From an uncultured Eubacteriales bacterium (GTDB taxonomy: Bacteria; Bacillota; Clostridia; Christensenellales; Aristaeellaceae): a DNA stretch of 64,000 nucleotides. A program made the position numbers and the translations under genes. Below the pieces are notes generated by a model. That model was not told the DNA's origin and did no database searches. It saw nothing but the letters and a program-made list of their open reading frames with translations. This document shows, piece by piece, positions 49,970-57,892 of this stretch. The stretch covers positions 186,001 through 250,000 of the forward strand of contig CACYWL010000003.1 of NCBI GenBank assembly GCA_902778055.1, in the 5' to 3' direction. How positions within the stretch are numbered: the stretch's first letter is position 1; every line of letters begins with the position of its first letter.

Positions 49970-49998
49970 TTGCAATGTATATCCGGTTGTGTTAAAAT
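49970..49998 (+). promoter_or_regulatory. Sigma-A promoter for the HlyD-like/sepF group
   Basis: TTGCAA (49970-49975), 17-base spacer, TAAAAT (49993-49998), about 38 bases before the TTG start at 50036. Confidence 0.72.
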
Positions 49999-50035
49999 CA
50001 GGGGTAATCCGTTTGGAAAGGAGCGTACCCCCCCC

Positions 50036-51274
50036 TTGTATCAGATGACACCGCCCCAGCCGATTCAGCCCATGGCGCCGCAGCCGGAGGGCCCGCGCCG
50101 CCTGAGCGTCGCGCAGATCGCGCTGATCGCGGCCGTGGTGGGATTTGTGATCTGGTATCTGGTGACAGCGCTGACGCCGGAGGCCGAGCGCTTCGGAACG
50201 ATCGGCGCGGGTACCCGCGGGACCCGGTATACGGGAGACTGCCTGCTGATCCGGGATGAGACGCCCTACGACGCGGAGGGACTGACCAGCATTCATTACC
50301 GGGCGGAAGAAGGCGCCATGGTCTACCGGGGGACACCGATCTGCGATGTCTACTCCTCCGGATTCAGCACCCGCGAGATGATCACGCTGCAGGACTACCG
50401 GGATCAGATCAAGGAATACCAGCTCAAGCTGCTCCGGGCGGAAATTGCCACCGACGCCCGCATGGAAAAGCTGGAAAGCGATGTCATGACCCGGGCCAGG
50501 GAGGTCCGCGCCATCGTGGGCGGAGCCCGAGGAAACATGAACAATCTGGAGAGCCTCCTGGCGACGGCCATCCAGGCGAGACAGAGCTACCTGAAGCAGA
50601 AGTACAGCGAGGATCAGCGCATGACCCGGCTCTACGATGACGAACAGAGCCAGATGCAGCGGATCAGCTCCTGGACGAAGCAGTATGCCGCCATGGCGGA
50701 AGGCATTGTCAGCTTTTATTCCGACGGATATGAATACGGACTGACCGTGAACAACTACGATCAGTTTACCCCGGCCCAGGTACGGTCCATGCTCAACGGA
50801 AACAAACCGGAGCAGACCGCGCGGCAGAAGGGAAAGACGACCATTTACCGGATGGTCCGGGAGGGGTACTGGTATGTGCTGATGATGGTCCGGGACAGCA
50901 ACTGGAACCCGGAGGAGGGCAGGGTATACGATCTGAAGCTGGAAAGCTTCCGGGATACAAAGGTTCGGGCCAGAGTGGTTTCCTTTACGCGCAGCGGCGG
51001 AGAACTGGTGGTTCGGCTGGCGGTGCAGGACCAGGTCAAGCCGATTCTGTATATCCGGACCTGTTCCGGCGAGCTGGGAGACAGCGTTTCCACCCTGACG
51101 GTTCCCTCCAGAGCCATTTACTATCAGGACAACATGGCCGGGGTGGTCGTCGTGGACGGGCAGTATCAGACCTTTATTCCGGTGAATATTCTGGAGACGC
51201 GGGACGGAGTGACCTTCATCTCAGCCATCCAGCAGGGGGTTCTGGCAGAGGGACAGACGGTCCGCCTGTTCTGA
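50036..51274 (+). CDS. HlyD-like membrane-anchored adaptor protein
   Basis: A 412-residue protein with a Pro-rich cytoplasmic N-terminus, one membrane helix (about 26-46), a lipoyl/barrel-sandwich-like half, a coiled-coil stretch (about 120-220, DQIKEYQLKLLRAEIATDARME) and a C-terminal beta-rich part, the plan of HlyD-family periplasmic adaptors. No ABC or MFS export partner is adjacent. In many Clostridia a similar gene sits next to sepF, as here, suggesting a cell-division or envelope role rather than export (inference). Start taken as TTG after AAAGGAG, separated by a run of eight C; ATG 50045 is the alternative. Confidence 0.75.
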   Translation: MYQMTPPQPIQPMAPQPEGPRRLSVAQIALIAAVVGFVIWYLVTALTPEAERFGTIGAGTRGTRYTGDCLLIRDETPYDAEGLTSIHYRAEEGAMVYRGTPICDVYSSGFSTREMITLQDYRDQIKEYQLKLLRAEIATDARMEKLESDVMTRAREVRAIVGGARGNMNNLESLLATAIQARQSYLKQKYSEDQRMTRLYDDEQSQMQRISSWTKQYAAMAEGIVSFYSDGYEYGLTVNNYDQFTPAQVRSMLNGNKPEQTARQKGKTTIYRMVREGYWYVLMMVRDSNWNPEEGRVYDLKLESFRDTKVRARVVSFTRSGGELVVRLAVQDQVKPILYIRTCSGELGDSVSTLTVPSRAIYYQDNMAGVVVVDGQYQTFIPVNILETRDGVTFISAIQQGVLAEGQTVRLF

Positions 51275-51308
51275 GCGCGGCCGGACCTGGGAGGAGGAAG
51301 ACGGAAGT

Positions 51309-52166
51309 ATGGGATGGAAAGACCTGCAGGCGCGGGTCAGGAAGCTTTTCGGAGGAACGGCGAACAGCTCCTCCAGAAGACCGGACGGCGGCACCAGCTG
51401 CTACCGGCCGATTCAGAGAAGAAACCGGCAGGAGGAGAGCCTGGCCAGGGAAAAAGCCGCTGAATACGCGGCAGGACAGCCCCAGACTCCCTATGCGCAT
51501 ACCGGCTTTACAGGCATGAATCCCCCCATGACAGGCCGGGTTCCGGTGCAGAGCACGCTGACGGGAGAGCCCGGCGGATTCGGAGCACCCCGGCAGGGCA
51601 ATCAGACCGGGTATGTCCGTCCGGGGCAGTTTCCCCCGACGGAGCCGGCCTATTCCTCCGCGGGCCCGGACAATATTGCCTACATGCCGGGCGTAGCCAT
51701 GGCGGAGACGGGAAACAGCTTCACGCATGTGGAGCATATCATGGCGATCACCTCGCTGCAGAGCTGCTACGAGGCGATTGAATGCATGAAGAACGGGGAG
51801 ACGCTGATTGTGACGCTGGATGTCCTGGGCAGCGAGAGCGAAAGCATCCGGTGCCAGGATATGCTGGCCGGCGCCGCCTTTACGCTGCAGTGCACCGTCC
51901 GGAATCTTCCGGGCGTGGGCGTCGTGGTGATTGCGCCCGCCGGGGTAAAAATCCTGCCGGAGCAGCAGACCAGGCGGTATGAGAGCCCTGAAGTCTACGG
52001 AGCGCCGATTCCGCCGGCGGAGGAATACGGTGCGCCGCGGGAACGCAGAGTCAGCCGCAACAGCTTCGGATGGGACCGGGCCGCCGCAGGCGGGCCGGGC
52101 GTGAACCCCTATACGGGAAGCATGCCGGCCGCTGCCGGCAGCTACGGCGCCTACGGCGGGTACTGA
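51309..52166 (+). CDS. sepF: SepF-like cell division protein with extended disordered ends
   Basis: A 285-residue protein. The core (about 140-220, HVEHIMAITSLQSCYEAIE, NGETLIVTLDVLG, RCQDMLAGAAFTLQCTV, VVVIAPAGVKIL) follows the SepF fold that polymerises and anchors FtsZ. The N-terminus has an amphipathic, basic beginning (MGWKDLQARVRKLFGG) expected to bind membrane. The roughly 110-residue Gln/Pro/Gly-rich linker and a 60-residue Gly/Tyr-rich tail make it much longer than the usual ~150. The next gene is divIVA-like, supporting a division role. AGGAGGA ribosome site upstream. Confidence 0.8.
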   Translation: MGWKDLQARVRKLFGGTANSSSRRPDGGTSCYRPIQRRNRQEESLAREKAAEYAAGQPQTPYAHTGFTGMNPPMTGRVPVQSTLTGEPGGFGAPRQGNQTGYVRPGQFPPTEPAYSSAGPDNIAYMPGVAMAETGNSFTHVEHIMAITSLQSCYEAIECMKNGETLIVTLDVLGSESESIRCQDMLAGAAFTLQCTVRNLPGVGVVVIAPAGVKILPEQQTRRYESPEVYGAPIPPAEEYGAPRERRVSRNSFGWDRAAAGGPGVNPYTGSMPAAAGSYGAYGGY

Positions 52167-52288
52167 GAGGGCCTTCAGAACGGTGAAGCCCCCGCGGAAG
52201 CCGGAGAGGACGGTTTCAATTTCTAAAACGGATCGACGCCCGGAAAAGGGCTTGCAGAATCAATAAAGACCGAAAGGAGCAGGCAGAG

Positions 52289-52771
52289 ATGGAAAGGGTA
52301 ACGGTGGATCTGATCAGCACGAAGGAGTTTCCCAGGGTAAACAAAGGATACGATCCGAAGGAAGTGGACGAATTCCTGGACGACATCTGCGACGAAATGG
52401 AGCGGATGGAGGCGGAAATCAAGGATCTGCGCCAGCAGACGGCCAGCGTACGGCCGGCGCCGGCGCCGGCTCCCGCTGCGGCAAATCAGGAACCGGACGA
52501 GGAGATTACCAGCCAGTTCCGGGAGATCCTGACCACGGCCCAGCAGGTCAAGGAGGAGACGATCCGCAAGGCGAAGGAGGACGCGGAAGCGATCCGGGCC
52601 AAGGCGGAGGCAGAAGCAACCGAGCGGCTGGACGGGCTGAACGAGGAGCGGGATGCGCTGACGAAGCAGATCACCGAGCTGAAGGCGACCGCGGCCAATT
52701 ACCGCCAGCAGTTTGAGCAGCTGCTGCAGGCTCAGCAGGAAGCGCTGGAAAAGGCGACCAATCTGTTCTGA
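52289..52771 (+). CDS. divIVA: DivIVA-domain protein
   Basis: A 160-residue protein beginning TVDLISTKEFPRVNKGYDP and KEVDEFLDDICDEMERME, the lipid-binding N-terminal domain of DivIVA/GpsB-type proteins. A Pro/Ala spacer (about 52-68) and a long coiled coil (about 75-155, heptad-like KEETIRKAKEDAEAIRAKAE) follow. DivIVA marks curved membrane at poles and septa and organises division or growth. AAAGGAGCAGGCAGAG before the ATG. Located 122 bases after sepF; no promoter is obvious in the gap. Confidence 0.92.
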   Translation: MERVTVDLISTKEFPRVNKGYDPKEVDEFLDDICDEMERMEAEIKDLRQQTASVRPAPAPAPAAANQEPDEEITSQFREILTTAQQVKEETIRKAKEDAEAIRAKAEAEATERLDGLNEERDALTKQITELKATAANYRQQFEQLLQAQQEALEKATNLF

Positions 52772-52825
52772 GCGGAGCCGGATCCGGAAGAAGGATCGCC
52801 TTAAAAAGCGGAGGAGGAACAGGGA

Positions 52826-53716
52826 ATGTTTGGACACAGACCGGACGGGCGGAGGCTGAAGGGAATTGATCCCATCGTGCAGATCACGCCCTATCTGATG
52901 CCCATGCGCTGCGACGCGCAGGTTTTTCTGGAGCACAAGCTGGATTACGAGATGCTGTCCCGGTATATCGCGCGCAAAGCCGTGGACGGGGAGAAGATCA
53001 CCTTCATGCAGCTGATCGTCGCCGCTTATGTACGCGGCGTAAGCCAGCATCCGGAGATCAACCGCTTCATCAAAAACAAGCAGTATTATGCCCGGAACAA
53101 TCTTTCGGTATCCTTCACGCTGCTGAAGGACAGCCAGAATCACGACAGCTCGGAATCCACGGTTCGCATCGAGTTTGACCCTTCGGATACGCTGTTTGAC
53201 GTCCGGGACCGGATGGTGGCTGCCGTGGAGGCCAACCGGGGAGAAAGCTCGGAAGGGGATCCCTTTGTGGATAAGCTGGCCGGAGGCGTGCTTTCGGTTC
53301 CCGGGCTGGCGAGCCTGGTGGTCGGGGTGGTCCGGCTGCTGGACCGGTACGGGATTGCGCCGAAGGTGCTGATGAAGGAGCTTCCCTTCTACAGCAGCAT
53401 GTTCATCACCAACAACGCGTCCATCGGGCTGCACCATGTGTGGCACCATATCTATAATTTCGGAAACGTCAGCGCGTTTTTCGGCATGGGAAGCGTGCTG
53501 AAGGAGGCAACGGTGGATGCGGACGGAAAGGTTCGGATGAAAAGGTGGCTTCCCATCGGCGTCACGGTGGACGAGCGAGTCACCTCCGGAGCACACTACG
53601 CCGCCTTCTTTGCGGACGTGGTCCGGTGCCTGAACCATCCGGAGATGATGGAAACGCCGCCGGAGAGCGTCCGGTACGACAAGGACATGGAGTACCATGT
53701 GCCCAGAATCAAATAA
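52826..53716 (+). CDS. 2-oxoacid dehydrogenase E2-like acyltransferase fold protein, catalytic His missing
   Basis: A 296-residue protein with the chloramphenicol-acetyltransferase/E2 catalytic fold only; there is no lipoyl or subunit-binding domain. The region normally carrying the catalytic HRxxDG motif reads DERVTSGAHYAAFF (about residues 244-257), with Glu in place of the His, so classic acyl transfer is doubtful. NNASIGLHHVWHHIYNFG and FFGMGS upstream match the trimer-core part of the fold. Free-standing proteins of this kind are common in Clostridia with no known role. GGAGGAGGAACAG ribosome site. Ends at a strong bidirectional terminator. Confidence 0.8.
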   Translation: MFGHRPDGRRLKGIDPIVQITPYLMPMRCDAQVFLEHKLDYEMLSRYIARKAVDGEKITFMQLIVAAYVRGVSQHPEINRFIKNKQYYARNNLSVSFTLLKDSQNHDSSESTVRIEFDPSDTLFDVRDRMVAAVEANRGESSEGDPFVDKLAGGVLSVPGLASLVVGVVRLLDRYGIAPKVLMKELPFYSSMFITNNASIGLHHVWHHIYNFGNVSAFFGMGSVLKEATVDADGKVRMKRWLPIGVTVDERVTSGAHYAAFFADVVRCLNHPEMMETPPESVRYDKDMEYHVPRIK

Positions 53717-53722
53717 AAAAGG

Positions 53723-53754
53723 CGGGAGAGCGAAATGAAACGCTCTCCCGTTTT
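53723..53754 (+). terminator. Bidirectional rho-independent terminator
   Basis: CGGGAGAGCG (53723-53732), 8-base loop, CGCTCTCCCG (53741-53750), then TTTT; an A-run lies on the other side. It lies between the converging E2-like gene and the PflX-like gene, so it can stop both. Confidence 0.9.
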
Positions 53755-53781
53755 CGGCTTTCAGGCGGGATGATCGGGGGC

Positions 53782-54663
53782 TCAGACAAAGCTGTCCTCC
53801 CGGTTGAAGGACGGAATAAAATCCGGATCCGCCGCCTCCGGCTCCTGCAGGAAGCCGGGGAGATCAAGCGCCAGCATGTGATCCCGAACCCGGCGGTATT
53901 CCCTTTCCGTCACCCGGCGGTCCAACCCGGGGACGGTCACGCCGTTGCAGGGAAGATACTGCCGCATCAGGCTGACCGGCGTTCCGGGCGGGAGATAATC
54001 CCTCACCCAGGTCAGCAGCTTGAGGCTCTCCCCGGTCAGGGAGGGGAGAATGAGGTGACGGATCAGGGTTCCCCGGGTCATGATCCCCTGTTCGTTGTAG
54101 ACGGGAGTGCCTGTCTGACGGCACATTTCGAGGATGGCCCGGGAGGCCGTATCAAAATAATCCGGCGCCCGGGCGCAGAGGGCTCCCGCGCGGGAGGACC
54201 AGTGCTTCAGATCCGGCAGATACACATCGATGACGCCCTCGAGCAAGCGAAGGGTTTCCAGGGATTCATAGCCGGAGGTATTCCAGACCAGGGGCAGCGC
54301 CGGGCGGTAGATGGAAAGCGCCTCCAGAATCCGGGGAACGAAGGGCGTCCCGGTGATGAAGGAGATCGACTGCATGCCCAGGGCTTCCAGACGCTTCAGA
54401 CTGGCGGCCAGCTCCGCGGGGGAAAAGAGACGGCCGCGGTTCCCGTGGGAAATCTCCCCGTTCTGACAGTAGACACAGCGCAGCGTGCAGCCGGAGAAAA
54501 AAACAGCTCCGGTTCCCCGGACGCCGGAAATGGGCGGCTCCTCCCAGAGATGCGGCGCGATGCGCGCGATCAGCATCTCTTCACCCAGCCCGCAGAATCC
54601 CCTTGCAGAGGAGCGATCCACTCCGCAGGCGCGGGGGCAGAGCGTACAGCGCAAGCTTGTCAC
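53782..54663 (-). CDS. PflX-like radical SAM protein
   Basis: A 293-residue radical SAM protein of the PflX/COG1313 type. It starts with a cysteine-rich segment (CTLCPRACGVDRSSARGFCG), followed by FFSGCTLRCVYCQN with the CxxxCxxC cluster motif (about residues 59-66). LPDLKHW and MRQYLPCNG lie further on. Homologues are annotated as activase-like enzymes, but their target is unknown; no glycyl radical enzyme is adjacent (the one at 41.3 kb has its own activase). GTG start with GGAAGGAAG right against it; a TTG 9 bases further is an alternative. It has its own promoter. Confidence 0.88.
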   Translation of the reverse strand: MTSLRCTLCPRACGVDRSSARGFCGLGEEMLIARIAPHLWEEPPISGVRGTGAVFFSGCTLRCVYCQNGEISHGNRGRLFSPAELAASLKRLEALGMQSISFITGTPFVPRILEALSIYRPALPLVWNTSGYESLETLRLLEGVIDVYLPDLKHWSSRAGALCARAPDYFDTASRAILEMCRQTGTPVYNEQGIMTRGTLIRHLILPSLTGESLKLLTWVRDYLPPGTPVSLMRQYLPCNGVTVPGLDRRVTEREYRRVRDHMLALDLPGFLQEPEAADPDFIPSFNREDSFV

Positions 54664-54677
54664 CTTCCTTCCGTCCC

Positions 54678-54706
54678 ATTATAGACGGTTCCGGAAACGG
54701 AGGCAA
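54678..54706 (-). promoter_or_regulatory. Sigma-A promoter for the PflX-like gene
   Basis: On the minus strand TTGCCT (54706-54701) and TATAAT (54683-54678) with a 17-base spacer; the start site would lie within about 10 bases of the GTG, giving a very short leader. Confidence 0.65.
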
Positions 54707-54725
54707 GCCGGGAAAATGCAGAGAC

Positions 54726-54754
54726 TTGTGAGGAGAATCATTTCGATATATAAT
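54726..54754 (+). promoter_or_regulatory. Sigma-A promoter for the PQQ-propeller protein gene
   Basis: TTGTGA (54726-54731), 17-base spacer, TATAAT (54749-54754), in an AT-rich pocket about 108 bases before the TTG start at 54862. Confidence 0.72.
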
Positions 54755-54861
54755 ATCATACTGAGCTATCATAGATCTGAAGGAAACCGCCGGAAAGCCG
54801 GCGCCCGCGGAACGCCGGAGCGAAACCCCGGCTGAAAAGGGAAAACAAAGGAGCAAAGGCA

Positions 54862-57834
54862 TTGAGCGATCGGATTTATACGGAAGAAAGAGAAAAGACG
54901 GAAAAGAGACCGGAGGAGGACGTCCGGGAAAGGGAGATCCCGACGGGCACCGGAGAGGAGACGCCCCACCGCCGCAGGCGGGCGGATAAATACCGGGAGG
55001 AGGAAGCCGCGGAGCCCCACCGTCCCGGGAGGGGACTGACCGCCATGGAGGAGGCCAGCGAAACGGCCCGGGAGGTGGCTCAGCGCTACCGGCAGCAGAA
55101 CCTCGCATCGGAGGAAACCCGGCGCGTGGCGGCGCGGCCGGATCAGGGAGGGGACGCCCGGATGGCTCAGCGGACCGGCCGGGGACCCTCCGAGCAGGTG
55201 GGGTATGCCCCCGGCCGCATGGGCATGAGCGCCGCGGACCGGGCGAGAATGAGCGAACAGGGCCGGGCCAGACTGCGGCAGGAGAGCCGGGAGGGATCCG
55301 CGGCCGGACGGCCGCGTCCTTCACTGCAGGATGCGCCCTACGGCCGGGATCCGAGACAGAGCGTTCGGCCGATTCCGCAGGAGGAACGGAAGAGAAAATC
55401 CGCCGGGAGGCGGATCCTGATTCTACTGCTGGCTGTGATTCTGGTGATTGCCGCTGCGGGAGCGGCCCTGCTGCTGGTTCCCGACGCCGGACCGCTGAAC
55501 CCGGTGAAGCAGGGATTGCACAGCCTGACCGGCTGGAAACAGACCCCCGCGGCGCTGGCCTTTACGGTCAGCTGGCCGGAAGGGGACGGCATTCCGTCCT
55601 CCGTGGACTTCGCGGCGACGACCGGAAAGGGTGTGACCGGGGTCCGCGTACGCACGGCGGCCGGAGAACTGACCGCCGTGGACTGGCAGATGACGGAGAA
55701 GGACGGAGAAACCCTCTGGCAGGGGACCTGGTCGCCGGAAAACGCCTACTCCGGATTGGTCACGCTGGAAATCGAAAGCGGCGCGGAATGGAGGCAGACG
55801 GAGCACAGCGCGCAGGTGCAGGTGAGCCCTGCGGGCCCCAAGACGGAAACGCCGGAGGAGAAGCTGCCGGTTGTTTTCGCGACGGAAACGCCTTCGGCTG
55901 AGGTGACGGAAGCTCCGCCGGAAGCGGAAAACACGGAAGCAGAACCGGCTGAGGAAACGGAACAGCCTGAGGAAACAGAACTGCCCGAGGAAACGGAGCA
56001 GCCTGAGGAAACCGAGCCGGCGGCGGAGGAGACGGAGATTCCGGAGGAAACGGAAGCCCCGGCGGAGGAACAGGAGGCTGGCCGGGAAAGCCCCGATCCG
56101 GATGATCCGGAGCAATCAGGCGCTGAAGCCGTGGCAGAGGAGACTCCCGAAACGCCGGAGGAGAATCCGCCGGAGACGGCCGCCGAACCGGAAGGAACGG
56201 ACGGAGCCGGGGCAGCGGCTGAAAACGGCGAGGAGGCAGACGGGGAAACGGCGGAAGCTCCCGCGCGCCCCATGCTGACCGCTTCCGCCGGAGAAGGCGC
56301 GGATCCTTCGGTGATCGCGTCCACGGTCATTTACAACGGAACGAAAAAGGTGGCGGAATACGCCCGGTCCGACAAGGAAAAAATCCATATGCCCGTGCTG
56401 GACGAGTATACAAAGCAGAAAATCGGAGTACTGACCTTCCGGACGGATGCCTTCCGCCAGAATGCGGCGGTCGGAAACGTCCGCGGGCTGAACAGCCTGG
56501 AGCTGGCCTGGACCGCGGAGGCCGGGAGCGTTAAGGGCGCCGGACAGACCTATTACGGGCTCGGCTGGGTGGGTCAGCCGGCCATCGTAAAATGGAGCAA
56601 GCAGGTTCGCGAACAGAGTGAAATGTATGATGCCAAGAAAGAGAAAACCGGGCTGAAGGAGGTCATTGCCTGCGGACTGGACGGAAGGATCTATTTCCTG
56701 GATCTCGAGGACGGAACGCCCACCCGGAACTCCATCAAGCTGGGATACCCCATGAAGGCGGCTCCGAGCGTTCATCCCGGCGGAGCGCCCTACATGACGG
56801 TGGGCCAGTTTGCGCGGAAGATGGCCGGGCATACCGGAACAATCGGACTGCGCCAGTACAATCTCTATATGCAGAAGGAGCTGAGCCTGATCGACGGCAT
56901 GGACGGAAAGAACAACCGCCCGTACAACCAGGTGGGTTCCTTTGAGACGTCGGCGCTGATTGACCGGACCAGCGGCTGCATGATTACCGCATCCACAAAC
57001 GGCATGCTGTACCTGATCAACCTGAACTCCGAGTTTGACTACAATGCGGGAACCTACACCCAGAGTCCGACGACCGTTGTCATGAAGACGAAGGCCAAGG
57101 GAGAAAAGGACGCGTCCACGGCCGTGGAGGCTTCCGTGGCCATGTATGACCACTACGTGTACTATGCCGATCTGGGCGGCTTCCTGCGGTGCGTGGATAC
57201 GAACACGCTGAGCACGGTCTGGGCGGTTTCCCTCGGGGATGCGGTGGAATCCACCCCCGCCTTGGACTGGCATGGGCAGACGGGACTGGATCTGTATGCG
57301 GCCACGCTGCTGTCCGCCCGGAAGAAGGGAGACGCGGAGGTTCGATGCCTGGACGCGCTGACCGGAGAGGTTCGCTGGACGGCTGCCTTCGGCGTGAAAA
57401 AGGACACCAAGAACAAAACGGTCAGCGGATTCCGGGCTTCCCCCGTGGTGGGGCAGAACGGCCTGAGCGACTATGTCTACTACACGGTCAACAACCTGAG
57501 CCCGGAAGGGCAGGAGCAGCTGGGAGTCGGGGAAAGCACGGCGGCGCTGGTGGCCCTGAACAAATCCGACGGGCAGGTGGCCTGGGCCGTCGGGTTGACC
57601 GGCCGGGGCTATTCCTCCCCGGTGGCCGTCTATGACAAGGAAGGCCGGGGCGCGGTCATTCAGTGCGCCGGAGACGGCAGCGTCCGGATGCTGGACGGGC
57701 TGACCGGCAGGGAACTGGCCTCCCTGGAGATCGACGGCGCCATCGAGGCGAGTCCGGCGGTTTATGACGGAACGCTGGTGATCGGGACCTCGGAAAGGAA
57801 CAAGAACAACATTTACGGCATCCGGATTGAGTAG
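54862..57834 (+). CDS. Large membrane-anchored protein with Glu/Pro/Thr repeats and a PQQ-like beta-propeller
   Basis: A 990-residue protein. The cytoplasmic N-terminus (about 1-180) is highly charged and Arg/Glu-rich. One membrane helix follows (about 183-206, RRILILLLAVILVIAAAG). Outside come a small beta domain (about 230-315), a Glu/Thr/Pro linker with EETEQPEETELP-type repeats (about 330-470), and a C-terminal propeller (about 490-990) with repeated DG.IYFLD, GMLYLINL, FLRCVDTNTL, AEVRCLDALTGEVRW and GSVRMLDGLTG strands of the PQQ-repeat type. Without PQQ-binding residues it is likely a structural or assembly protein. TTG start with AAAGGAGC upstream. Its stop is 58 bases before glpK. 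Confidence 0.82.
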   Translation: MSDRIYTEEREKTEKRPEEDVREREIPTGTGEETPHRRRRADKYREEEAAEPHRPGRGLTAMEEASETAREVAQRYRQQNLASEETRRVAARPDQGGDARMAQRTGRGPSEQVGYAPGRMGMSAADRARMSEQGRARLRQESREGSAAGRPRPSLQDAPYGRDPRQSVRPIPQEERKRKSAGRRILILLLAVILVIAAAGAALLLVPDAGPLNPVKQGLHSLTGWKQTPAALAFTVSWPEGDGIPSSVDFAATTGKGVTGVRVRTAAGELTAVDWQMTEKDGETLWQGTWSPENAYSGLVTLEIESGAEWRQTEHSAQVQVSPAGPKTETPEEKLPVVFATETPSAEVTEAPPEAENTEAEPAEETEQPEETELPEETEQPEETEPAAEETEIPEETEAPAEEQEAGRESPDPDDPEQSGAEAVAEETPETPEENPPETAAEPEGTDGAGAAAENGEEADGETAEAPARPMLTASAGEGADPSVIASTVIYNGTKKVAEYARSDKEKIHMPVLDEYTKQKIGVLTFRTDAFRQNAAVGNVRGLNSLELAWTAEAGSVKGAGQTYYGLGWVGQPAIVKWSKQVREQSEMYDAKKEKTGLKEVIACGLDGRIYFLDLEDGTPTRNSIKLGYPMKAAPSVHPGGAPYMTVGQFARKMAGHTGTIGLRQYNLYMQKELSLIDGMDGKNNRPYNQVGSFETSALIDRTSGCMITASTNGMLYLINLNSEFDYNAGTYTQSPTTVVMKTKAKGEKDASTAVEASVAMYDHYVYYADLGGFLRCVDTNTLSTVWAVSLGDAVESTPALDWHGQTGLDLYAATLLSARKKGDAEVRCLDALTGEVRWTAAFGVKKDTKNKTVSGFRASPVVGQNGLSDYVYYTVNNLSPEGQEQLGVGESTAALVALNKSDGQVAWAVGLTGRGYSSPVAVYDKEGRGAVIQCAGDGSVRMLDGLTGRELASLEIDGAIEASPAVYDGTLVIGTSERNKNNIYGIRIE

Positions 57835-57892
57835 AGGAAGACGGACAGAGCCCGCGCAGAGGGGTCATCCCATTGGGCAGGAGGAGGAAGAC

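Noticed and set aside
55950..56100. Tandem repeat coding for EETEQPEETE in the propeller protein.
   Set aside because: It is an in-frame linker repeat within a single gene, as in other wall-associated proteins here; not a CRISPR, satellite or mobile repeat.
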